Of a stretch of 64,000 bases of DNA, positions 9,282-16,776 are shown piece by piece. Made by a program: the position numbers and the translations under genes. Position 1 is the first letter of the stretch; every line of letters begins with the position of its first letter. Source of the DNA: Chryseobacterium camelliae (GTDB taxonomy: Bacteria > Bacteroidota > Bacteroidia > Flavobacteriales > Weeksellaceae). A model generated the notes under the pieces. That model saw nothing but the letters and a program-made list of their open reading frames with translations. It was not told the origin of the DNA and ran no database searches. The stretch spans positions 620,001-684,000 of the forward strand of contig NZ_CP022986.1 in the NCBI RefSeq assembly GCF_002770595.1, in the 5' to 3' direction.

Positions 9282-10631
9282 TCAGGCCAGGAATTCATCG
9301 ACAGAAATTGTTTTCTGTTCCCCTTTTTCAAGGTCTTTAAAAGTTACTGTCTTATTCTTGATTTCTTCCTCTCCCAAAAAAACCAGGTTCCTGATTCCTT
9401 TTTTCTCTGCATAGGTAAACTGCTTGGCAATTTTCGCATTTTCAGGATATAATTCCGCTGAAATCCCTTTGGCACGAAGCTGCATAATCAGTTTCAGGGC
9501 TTCCGACGTTCCTTCCGGTCCAAAGTTAGCAAACAGGTAGTCTGTTTTTGAATCTGCACCTTCAGGGAACAGTCCCAGTTCTTCAACCACCAGGTAAATC
9601 CTGTCGAGGCCAAAAGAAATGCCTATACCGGGAATATTTTTTACTCCGAAAACTTCAGTCAGGTTATCGTATCTCCCGCCTCCGCCAATGGAGCCCATCT
9701 GCACATTGTTGGCTTTAACTTCAAAAATGGCACCGGTATAATAATCCAGGCCTCTGGCTAAGGTAATATCAAAGACCAGATTTTTGGCATCCGCACCAAG
9801 CTGAATGGATTGGTTCAAAACAAATTCAAGCTCCTCCACTCCTTTCAGTCCGGTCTCATTGCCCTGAAACTTGTCTTTCAGCTGGCTGAGGTTTTCCAAA
9901 GCGTTATCGGACTGGGTGAACAGGAAATCCAGTTTATTGATGGATTCCTGACTGATCCCTCTTTCCAGAAGTTCTTTGGTTACCCCCTCTTTTCCTATTT
10001 TATCCAGTTTATCCAGGGCAACAGTGAAGTCGATCAGCTGATCTGTAATCCCGGCATATTCTGCCAGTCCGGAAAGGACTTTCCGGTTGTTGATGTGGAT
10101 CGCTACAGAAAGACCGAGATCAGCAAATGATTTTAAATACAGCTGCACCAGGTCAACTTCCTGCAACAGGCTTTCACTACCCACCACATCAGCGTCACAC
10201 TGGTAAAACTCCCTGAATCTTCCTTTTTGCGGACGGTCTGCCCTCCAGACCGGCTGGATCTGATACCGTTTGAAAGGAAAGGTCAGCGTATTATGGTTCA
10301 TGGCCACGAATCTTGCAAAAGGTACGGTAAGGTCATAGCGGAGTGCCTTATCCGAGATCTGGGAAGTCAGTTTCTGATGGCTTTTATTTGCCCAGTCGTC
10401 CTGGTTTACTTTAGCCGTATAATCCCCTGAATTTAATATTTTAAAAATCAGACGGTCTCCCTCTTCTCCGTATTTTCCGGTTAATGTAGAAAGATTTTCA
10501 AAGCTCGGAGTTTCCAAAGGCTGGAAGCCGAAAAGCTCAAAATTCCGCTGTAAAGTATTGATGATATATCTTCTTCTGGAAACTTCAAGAGCGGTAAAAT
10601 CCCTCGTTCCTTTTGCTAAACCTGATTTCAT
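9282..10631 (-). CDS. hisS: Histidyl-tRNA synthetase
   Basis: The 449-residue class II synthetase charges tRNA-His. Visible marks are the N-terminal KGTRDF, motif 2 with [13 protein letters not shown], the histidine-binding [15 protein letters not shown], the GGGRYDNL loop, and a C-terminal anticodon-binding domain ending [10 protein letters not shown]. Length agrees with the bacterial family. The GNAT gene follows two bases after the stop codon. Confidence 0.97.
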   Translation of the reverse strand: MKSGLAKGTRDFTALEVSRRRYIINTLQRNFELFGFQPLETPSFENLSTLTGKYGEEGDRLIFKILNSGDYTAKVNQDDWANKSHQKLTSQISDKALRYDLTVPFARFVAMNHNTLTFPFKRYQIQPVWRADRPQKGRFREFYQCDADVVGSESLLQEVDLVQLYLKSFADLGLSVAIHINNRKVLSGLAEYAGITDQLIDFTVALDKLDKIGKEGVTKELLERGISQESINKLDFLFTQSDNALENLSQLKDKFQGNETGLKGVEELEFVLNQSIQLGADAKNLVFDITLARGLDYYTGAIFEVKANNVQMGSIGGGGRYDNLTEVFGVKNIPGIGISFGLDRIYLVVEELGLFPEGADSKTDYLFANFGPEGTSEALKLIMQLRAKGISAELYPENAKIAKQFTYAEKKGIRNLVFLGEEEIKNKTVTFKDLEKGEQKTISVDEFLA

Positions 10632-10699
10632 TGTATAATTGATGAATAATTAATAATAATGCTGCTGCAAAAATAGTGAATTGAGCGGACTTACCGGCA

Positions 10700-10732
10700 C
10701 AATAAAAGCCGGAACGGCATTTGCGCTCCGGC
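10700..10732 (-). terminator. Terminator downstream of the HRDC gene
   Basis: On the minus strand a GCCGGA...TCCGGC stem (10708-10732, with further pairing inside) is followed by TTTTATT. It separates the HRDC gene from hisS. Confidence 0.6.
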
Positions 10733-10757
10733 CAGATCATCATTTGTGCTGTGTGTC

Positions 10758-11216
10758 TTATACGTTTTCCAGGATCTCGAGGATTTCTGCTCCGTAATTT
10801 TCTATCTTATGTTTCCCGAAGCCTTTGATATCCAGCAGTTCTTCTTTCCTGGCCGGCTTGTATTTGGCTACAGACAGCAGTTCTTTATTGGTGGCAATGA
10901 AATATGTAGGAAGGTTCTGTTCCCTTGCTTTCTCCGAACGCCAGAACTTCAGGGCATCGAGGATTTTTTCTTCATCGGTGTTCAGCTCATCGCTGTCTGC
11001 GGCAGAATATTTTACCGTCTTCGGATCCCTGACGGTATTCTGAGAGCTTTTAAGCTCTTCAAAATACAGTACAACAGACCAGTAGTTCTCATCCTGTACA
11101 AATGCTGTTTCCACTTTTATGATTTCCCGGGTTGCCAGAAAGCTATCCAGTGCTCTCTGATCATCATAGAGAAATTCTTCCGGAAGTCTGATTTTAAAAA
11201 TTTTTACTTTCATCAT
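10758..11216 (-). CDS. HRDC domain-containing protein
   Basis: The 152-residue protein has a C-terminal HRDC fold (about residues 80-150), visible as the helical LPTYFIATNKELLSVAKYKPARKEELLDIKGFGKHKIENYGAEILEIL, described here in parts; the phrase GFGKHKIENYG is the family hallmark. HRDC domains bind nucleic acid in RecQ helicases and RNase D. Here the domain is not attached to a helicase. The N-terminal 75 residues are not recognised. It lies 14 bases after ssb in the same direction, suggesting a joint role in DNA metabolism. Confidence 0.8.
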   Translation of the reverse strand: MMKVKIFKIRLPEEFLYDDQRALDSFLATREIIKVETAFVQDENYWSVVLYFEELKSSQNTVRDPKTVKYSAADSDELNTDEEKILDALKFWRSEKAREQNLPTYFIATNKELLSVAKYKPARKEELLDIKGFGKHKIENYGAEILEILENV

Positions 11217-11230
11217 GCATGTTTTTACGG

Positions 11231-11563
11231 TTATTTGCCTCCTAACAGCAGTATTTCATCCACTCTTATTTCGGTAATGTATCTCTTGATGCCTTCCTTA
11301 TCATCATAAGATCGATACATGAGCTTTCCTTCTACGGAAATTTCTTTGCCTTTATGCACATACTTCTGGAAGATATCCGCTACTTTTCCATAGGCTACCA
11401 GCGTATGCCATTGGGTCTCCTCTACTTTCTCACCTTTTGCGTTGGTGTAATGGTCGCTTGTTGCAAGCGATACCTGAGCTTTTACATTCCCGTTGTCGAA
11501 GTTTACCATTTCAACTTCTTTTCCTGTGTACCCGATCAGGGTTACTTTGTTTCTTAGTGACAT
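11231..11563 (-). CDS. ssb: Single-stranded DNA-binding protein (short form)
   Basis: The 110-residue OB-fold protein starts at the ATG at 11563 (MSLRNKVTLIGYTGKEVE); an upstream in-frame extension of 23 residues does not look protein-like for the family. The central VKAQVSLATSD and the ETQWHTLVAYGKVADIFQKYVHKG segment are typical of SSB. It ends at ILLLGGK, so the acidic C-terminal tip that recruits partner proteins in full-length SSB is missing. It may be a secondary SSB and not the main replication protein. Confidence 0.88.
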   Translation of the reverse strand: MSLRNKVTLIGYTGKEVEMVNFDNGNVKAQVSLATSDHYTNAKGEKVEETQWHTLVAYGKVADIFQKYVHKGKEISVEGKLMYRSYDDKEGIKRYITEIRVDEILLLGGK

Positions 11564-11692
11564 AATATTAATTTTTAAAAGATTAGTTTTCAGATCCTTG
11601 ACGCTCACTGTTTTTCCGGATCTCTGTTGCAAAGATTGCAGATGTACACTTCCATATCCGGTTAAAAACTATTTAAATTCATTTGTAGTCGT

Positions 11693-11719
11693 TTGCAAAC
11701 GGATAATTACGTATATTTG
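11693..11719 (+). promoter_or_regulatory. Predicted promoter of the HPP gene
   Basis: TTG (11693-11695, within TTTG) followed by 16 bases and TATATTTG (11712-11719) fits the Bacteroidota promoter consensus. A leader of about 95 bases would precede the ATG at 11817. Confidence 0.5.
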
Positions 11720-11816
11720 AATGGAAGAAGGGATGCTGACGGTTTACCAATACTAGATCAATCAATTTTATGCAGCGTCATTTTTTCCTTCATTCGACAT
11801 TTATGAGTTTACAGCA

Positions 11817-12485
11817 ATGAAAAAAACAATACAAAGAACATTCAGGGTTTCCAGATATGTCATTTACCGTGAAACACTGGTTGATTACAGGGAACACTTC
11901 TGGTCTTTCCTCGGAGCTTTCTTCGGAATCGGCATCATTGCCTTTATCCAGTCGCATTCTCTCGCCGCTACGGAAAATATTTTTCTGATCGGATCTTTCG
12001 GGGCTTCCAGCGTGCTGATTTACGGAGCGATACAAAGCCCGCTGGCACAGCCGAGGAACCTTGTGGGCGGCCATGTGATTTCAGCATTGGTAGGAGTTAC
12101 CATTTACAAAATTGTTCCGGATATCATCTGGCTTTCGGCACCTCTTGCCGTGGCCTTTTCCATCATATTGATGCAGTATACCAAAACCCTGCATCCGCCG
12201 GGAGGTGCTACTGCCCTCATTGCAGTAAGTTCTACCGGAAAAATCCCTGAGCTGGGCTATTGGTATGTTATTTCTCCCGTCTTAAGCGGCTGCCTTATCT
12301 TATTGCTGACCGCCCTGTTCTTCAACAACCTGACGCCTAACAGAAGCTACCCTGCACACAACCGATTTAAGAAGCTGCTAAAAAAAAGACATCAACATTC
12401 ACATCCTGTTAAAAAGATCAGCCATGAACTGTTTAGAATGCGGCGAAAAAATCATCGGCCGGTCAGACAAAAAATTCTGCAATGA
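11817..12485 (+). CDS. HPP family integral membrane protein
   Basis: The 222-residue product has about four membrane segments and the family signature TLHPPGGATALIAV near residue 125. HPP proteins are membrane proteins of about 160-200 residues; plant and cyanobacterial members have been linked to nitrite transport. The tail after NRSYPAH is unusually basic and 62 bases of it overlap the next gene in another frame, so the original stop codon may have been lost. Substrate unknown. Confidence 0.85.
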   Translation: MKKTIQRTFRVSRYVIYRETLVDYREHFWSFLGAFFGIGIIAFIQSHSLAATENIFLIGSFGASSVLIYGAIQSPLAQPRNLVGGHVISALVGVTIYKIVPDIIWLSAPLAVAFSIILMQYTKTLHPPGGATALIAVSSTGKIPELGYWYVISPVLSGCLILLLTALFFNNLTPNRSYPAHNRFKKLLKKRHQHSHPVKKISHELFRMRRKNHRPVRQKILQ

Positions 12486-12768
12486 TGCCTGCCGGAATGC
12501 CTATAACAATAAGCAGAATAAAGACTCGAGCAACCTGATGAGGAATGTGAACAACAAGCTGCGGAAAAATTACCGGATCCTCAGGGAAGTGAATACGGAA
12601 GGAAAAACAAAAATAACCCGGTCAAAACTTGATGGCTTAGGTTTTGATTTTGATTATTTCACAAATCTTAAAGTGTACAAAAACGGTTCGGAATATAAAT
12701 TTATCTATGATTACGGATATAAAATCCTGGAAGAAGATTTTGTTTTAATTGTCAGAAACCAGGGATAG
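12424..12768 (+). CDS. Small zinc-ribbon-like protein
   Basis: The 114-residue protein begins MNCLECGEKIIGRSDKKFC and then NDAC, giving a CxxC...CxxxC set that can bind zinc, as in small zinc ribbons. The rest is basic and then mixed alpha/beta, with YKILEEDFVLIVRNQG at the end. Related short proteins occur in Bacteroidota without a known function. It overlaps the HPP gene by 62 bases and ends shortly before the epimerase gene. Confidence 0.7.
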   Translation: MNCLECGEKIIGRSDKKFCNDACRNAYNNKQNKDSSNLMRNVNNKLRKNYRILREVNTEGKTKITRSKLDGLGFDFDYFTNLKVYKNGSEYKFIYDYGYKILEEDFVLIVRNQG

Positions 12769-12787
12769 CCCGACAAAAATGCCTATT

Positions 12788-13705
12788 ATGAAAGAAATTA
12801 TCCTGATTACCGGAGCCAACGGATTGATTGCCCGCAAACTGGCCGAAAAGCTGGACAAAGAATATAGAGTCAGGTTCCTAACGCGCAAAAAAAAGAAAGC
12901 CCATGAATTTGAATGGGACCTGAAAAAAGGCACAGTAGATCAGGCTGCTTTCGACAATGTTTCCCATATCATCCATCTTGCCGGCGCCAATATTTCTGAA
13001 AAACGATGGACCGATGAAAGAAAAAAGGAACTGATTTCCAGTCGTGTTGATTCTGCCCGGCTTCTGATGGAAGGTGTCAGAAACCGGAATATCAAGCTGA
13101 AATCCTTTATTTCCGCGTCAGGGATCAATTATTACGGTACGGAAACTACTGAAAAGATATATACTGAAGAAGATCCGGCAGGAAAAGATTTCCTGAGTGA
13201 GGTCGTCGTCCTGTGGGAACAGGTTGCCGATGAATTCACTGAAAACGGACTGGCCGAAAGAGTCGTGAAGCTGCGCACGGCGGTGGTCCTTTCTGAAAAA
13301 GAAGGCGCTTTAAAAAAGTTGATGGTTCCTGTGGAATACGGGATCGGTTCTCCCCTGGGCACCGGAAAGCAGTATATGCCCTGGATTCACCTTGAAGATA
13401 TCGCCTCAATGTATGAATATGCCGTAAAAAACAATTCCGTGGAAGGCGCTTATAATGCCGTTGCTCCACAACATACTACCAATGCTGCTTTTACGAAAGA
13501 AGTGGCCGGAATACTGAACCGTCCGTTTATCATGCCGAATGTACCGGCGTTCCTGTTGAAATTGATTTTCGGCGAACTTTCGGTAGCCGTACTGGAAGGT
13601 TCAAGGGCTTCAGCAAAAAAAATAATGGATTCCGGATTCGATTTCAGGTTCCCGGATCTCCATACTGCTTTACAAGATTTATTAAAAGATAAAATTAACA
13701 AATAA
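12788..13705 (+). CDS. TIGR01777-type NAD(P)-binding epimerase-like protein
   Basis: The 305-residue protein is an extended short-chain dehydrogenase of the YfcH/SulA-like group. The N-terminal nucleotide-binding motif is ITGANGLIARKLAEKL. Other family phrases are HLAGANISEKRWTDERKKEL, SASGINYYG and MPWIHLEDI. The ATG at 12788 is chosen because the beta strand of the Rossmann fold starts immediately after it; ATG 12779 is also possible. No substrate is known for most of this group. Confidence 0.85.
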   Translation: MKEIILITGANGLIARKLAEKLDKEYRVRFLTRKKKKAHEFEWDLKKGTVDQAAFDNVSHIIHLAGANISEKRWTDERKKELISSRVDSARLLMEGVRNRNIKLKSFISASGINYYGTETTEKIYTEEDPAGKDFLSEVVVLWEQVADEFTENGLAERVVKLRTAVVLSEKEGALKKLMVPVEYGIGSPLGTGKQYMPWIHLEDIASMYEYAVKNNSVEGAYNAVAPQHTTNAAFTKEVAGILNRPFIMPNVPAFLLKLIFGELSVAVLEGSRASAKKIMDSGFDFRFPDLHTALQDLLKDKINK

Positions 13706-13763
13706 GAAAATCAGGAGACTTATTGAATAAACCTGCTTTTACGTATTTCAAACCTATTCATTT

Positions 13764-14345
13764 ATGCAAGACAATAAAATCCATATTACCAAAACTGAAA
13801 TCCTTTCTGACCAGTGGTATACCCTGAAAAAAGTGACGTATGACAAAACCATGCATAACGGAAGTGTCAGGACCCAGAGCAGAGAAGCGTATGACCGTGG
13901 AAACGGTGCCGCTATTCTGCTGTATGACAAAGAACGGAAAACCGTCATATTAACCCGTCAGTTCCGGCTGCCTTCTTTCCTGAACGGAAACCCTACCGGA
14001 ATGCTGATTGAGGTATGTGCCGGGCTGCTGGATAACGATGATCCGGAAGCATGCATCCGAAGGGAAACTGAGGAGGAAACCGGGTATAAAATCTCTCATG
14101 TGGAAAAGGTTTTCGAAGCGTATATGTCTCCCGGTGCCGTTACAGAGATCCTGTATTGCTTTATTGCGGAATATGCCCAGGATATGAAAACAGCAGAGGG
14201 CGGCGGTCTTGAAGAGGAAGGTGAAGACATCGAGGTCCTGGAATTCGGGTATGAAGAGGCACTGCGGATGGTAGACACCGGAGAAATCAGGGACGCGAAA
14301 ACTATTATGCTGATACAGCATCTGAGAGTTAAAAATATTTTATAA
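13764..14345 (+). CDS. nudK: GDP-mannose pyrophosphatase, Nudix hydrolase
   Basis: The 193-residue protein follows E. coli NudK nearly end to end: ILSDQWYTLKKVTYD, REAYDRGNGAAILLYD, CAGLLDNDDPEACIRRETEEETGY (Nudix box, quoted in part: RRETEEETGY), YMSPGAVTEILYCFIAEY and GEIRDAKTIMLIQHL. NudK hydrolyses GDP-mannose to GMP and mannose 1-phosphate and needs magnesium. All metal-binding glutamates of the Nudix box are present. Confidence 0.92.
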   Translation: MQDNKIHITKTEILSDQWYTLKKVTYDKTMHNGSVRTQSREAYDRGNGAAILLYDKERKTVILTRQFRLPSFLNGNPTGMLIEVCAGLLDNDDPEACIRRETEEETGYKISHVEKVFEAYMSPGAVTEILYCFIAEYAQDMKTAEGGGLEEEGEDIEVLEFGYEEALRMVDTGEIRDAKTIMLIQHLRVKNIL

Positions 14346-14376
14346 ATTATTACGTTTTACTTTAAATCCTTTTTTC

Positions 14377-14952
14377 ATGAAAATATGGTATACCCTTAGT
14401 CTTTCTATCCTGTTTTGCGCACCTGCTTTTGCTCAGAAGGCGGAGAAACTGGGCGCAAAAGACAAGGCAGCAACGGAACATTTCCAAAACAGCTATAAAA
14501 AGAAAAATTATAAAAAATTCGATGGTAAAATAATCCCTGGCAGTAATGAAGTCCGGTTTGATGATAAAGTGGTTTATTATGACACTTCGGATAAAACCAC
14601 TGCCCTGCTGCTTAAAGAGGGACTCATTTATCCTCAGCTGCTGACTGACTACCAGATGCAGAAATTCATTGACGAAACCACCGACCGTACCCAAAAAAGG
14701 TTTTTAAAGCTGCAGAAAGATCCCAGAGCGGGTTTTGATGTAAACCAAGTGAAACTTGGCCCGATAACTGAAGCCAGCTTTCTGAAAACCGGTCCGCAGG
14801 TAAGGCGATTCAAAATGATCTGCAAAGACAGCAGGTTCCCGAATTCCATCATCTATTTTATCGAACTCACCAATAAAAGTGCGACTGATGCTACGCCAAC
14901 GGAACAATTTATTAAGGAAGCCAAACTGACGCATATTTATCAGCAGGAATAA
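14377..14952 (+). CDS. Secreted hypothetical protein
   Basis: The 191-residue product begins with a clear signal peptide (MKIWYTLSLSILFCAPAFAQ, cleavage probably after AFA). The mature part is basic and hydrophilic and does not match a family I know. It follows nudK by 31 bases on the same strand. Confidence 0.7.
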   Translation: MKIWYTLSLSILFCAPAFAQKAEKLGAKDKAATEHFQNSYKKKNYKKFDGKIIPGSNEVRFDDKVVYYDTSDKTTALLLKEGLIYPQLLTDYQMQKFIDETTDRTQKRFLKLQKDPRAGFDVNQVKLGPITEASFLKTGPQVRRFKMICKDSRFPNSIIYFIELTNKSATDATPTEQFIKEAKLTHIYQQE

Positions 14953-14979
14953 CATATCTATTACCCTGGTGTTATATTG

Positions 14980-15546
14980 ATGAATCATCATAGATTAATG
15001 ACTGCTGAATACCAAAACATGAGTTTATATTTCAATGCCATCTGTGAGTTCAGGCAGTTGAATCCTGTGGTCAAAGGACAGCCGTTACGGACCAATGATC
15101 CCGGTATGATGAGCATCAGGGATTCACTTCTTGGGTTAAAGCATGCGTTAGAACAGCAGTACACATCAATAGATAATATTGATTGCTCTATTCAAATCTC
15201 AAAAGGGATCACCAATCTTCCTCATATTCTGTATGCCTGTATCCTTCCGCCTGGCCAGTTGGTTCCGAACGGTATCTACACAGCCATTTGTTTTGATATT
15301 CTGGGCAGAGGTGCCCTGGCAGGATGTGTTGAGTCTAAAGTAACGGCTAAAGGGTTAACCACAGTGCACAGGAAGAAAGGCGGCAAGCTCCTCGGTATCG
15401 ATGTAGATGGTGCCAGTGAAAGAACACAGTACAACAATGTATTCGTCAACCCGAAAGAATTTTATTATCCTCTTGAGAATACTGTAGAATTAGATCTGCA
15501 CATTAAAGCTTCACTGAAGCTGGCCATTGGTTTTCTTGAACGCTGA
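14980..15546 (+). CDS. Hypothetical protein next to a repeat array
   Basis: The 188-residue protein has no signal peptide or membrane segment. The ATG at 14980 is used; a TTG three bases earlier and an ATG at 15019 (MSLYFNAICEF) are alternatives. The middle, IQISKGITNLPHILYACILPPGQLVPNGIYTAICFD in parts, weakly recalls the N-terminal DNA-binding domain of McrB-like restriction proteins (DUF3578), but I am not confident. It ends 50 bases before the first palindromic array. Confidence 0.6.
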   Translation: MNHHRLMTAEYQNMSLYFNAICEFRQLNPVVKGQPLRTNDPGMMSIRDSLLGLKHALEQQYTSIDNIDCSIQISKGITNLPHILYACILPPGQLVPNGIYTAICFDILGRGALAGCVESKVTAKGLTTVHRKKGGKLLGIDVDGASERTQYNNVFVNPKEFYYPLENTVELDLHIKASLKLAIGFLER

Positions 15547-15596
15547 TGGTATTGTAAACAACAGCAACTTAAAGTTAGCTTTAAAAGGTATATCAG

Positions 15597-16206
15597 GAAC
15601 TGATTTAACAGACTGTTATTGTTCAAAAACTTCTCGATACACTCCGCTGCGCTGCATTACTCGAAGTGACGAATGAGATATTTTACTGAACAAATACTAA
15701 AGTAGTAAATTAATAATTAAAATTTACTTTGTAAACAGCCGTCACTTCGAGTAGCTTGAAAAAGCGTATCGAGAAGTGATTTAACAGAACACTATTGCTC
15801 AAAAACTTCTCGATACACTCTGCTACGCTGCGTTACTCGAAGTGACGGAGGAGATATTTTACTGAACAAACACTAAAGTAGTAAATTAATAATTAAAATT
15901 TACTTTGTAAACAGCCGTCACTTCGAGTAGCTTGAAAAAGCGTATCGAGAAGTGATTTAACAGAACACTATTGCTCAAAAACTTCTCGATACACTCCGCT
16001 TCGCTGCGTTACTCGAAGTGACGCAGGAAATAATTGTATGAATTAGAAGCTTGAGTGAGTTTGGAATCAAAAATTTATACGATCAACCTCCGTCACTTCG
16101 AGTAGCTTGAAAAAGCGTATCGAGCAAGTGGTTTAACAGGGTGCTATCGCTCAAAACTTCTTAAAGCTTCTTGATATACTTAGCTCAGATTTGCTACTCA
16201 GACTTG
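15597..16206 (+). repeat. Array of palindromic elements, first orientation
   Basis: Four elements: a left-truncated one (15597-15673), two complete 108-bp copies (15740-15847 and 15916-16023), and a degenerate one (16091-16206). A complete element begins CGTCACTTCGAGTA and ends with its complement; inside are TATCGAGAAGT and its complement. The first two spacers are nearly identical, showing tandem duplication of element plus spacer. The third spacer is the reverse complement of the spacers in the array at 20293-21106. No coding potential is seen. Confidence 0.9.
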
Positions 16207-16334
16207 CAAAGAATACCATCTTTTTACATACTTTGCAATAAAACACCTCCAAAACTAATTACATCCGGTTTTTCAAAACAAATAATTCCTACATTTGCTC
16301 CAGAAAACAGTTCTTTAACATACTTCATCAAACG

Positions 16335-16523
16335 GAAAAGGTTTTACGTAAAGTAGATTAATAGGGAATCGTGTGAGAATCACGAGCTGTCGCGCAACTG
16401 TAAGTAATACCCCAAAGGTTTTTGTCCTAGTATATCCACTGTGAAAACGGGAAGGATGACAGAAACTGTTACAAGTCAGGAGACCTGCCTGTTCCGGATT
16501 GACAATGCTCCCGCGGTCCGGAG
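16335..16523 (+). promoter_or_regulatory. Cobalamin riboswitch controlling metE
   Basis: Conserved cobalamin-riboswitch blocks appear in order: TAATAGGGAATCGTGTGAGA (16359-16378), CGCGCAACTGTAAG near 16391, CCACTGTGAAAACGGGAAGG near 16437, and the B12 box AGTCAGGAGACCTGCCT (16474-16490). A CCGGA/TCCGG stem with an inner CCGCGG follows (16494-16521). A -7 box TACATTTG lies at 16290-16297. The element precedes metE, the cobalamin-independent methionine synthase, so bound cobalamin is expected to shut expression. The strong terminator hairpin with U-run is not evident, so control may act on translation or on the long 5' leader. Confidence 0.92.
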
Positions 16524-16776
16524 TTTTGGTCATAAAGATGATACCGGAATGTATTGGTTAAATTTATCAGGACTGAAAACAGAGTTGCTTTGGCACAGAT
16601 AACACTAAGCCCTAAGCTGTTCAACCATCTTTAAATTTACCTGTAAAACTCATGCCGTGCTGCATGGGAAAATATATTTCAAAGTATCATTCCCAATGGA
16701 TCAGATCCTGTTTGCGCTGGCATTGCGAAGCATCTGAAGAACTTTTAATAATTGTTTTATTTAAAAGTTTAAGAAC

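Noticed and set aside
10746..11309. Open frame of 187 codons antisense to the HRDC and ssb genes
   Set aside because: Both minus-strand genes are recognisable proteins; the reverse frame has no domain and is Phe-rich.
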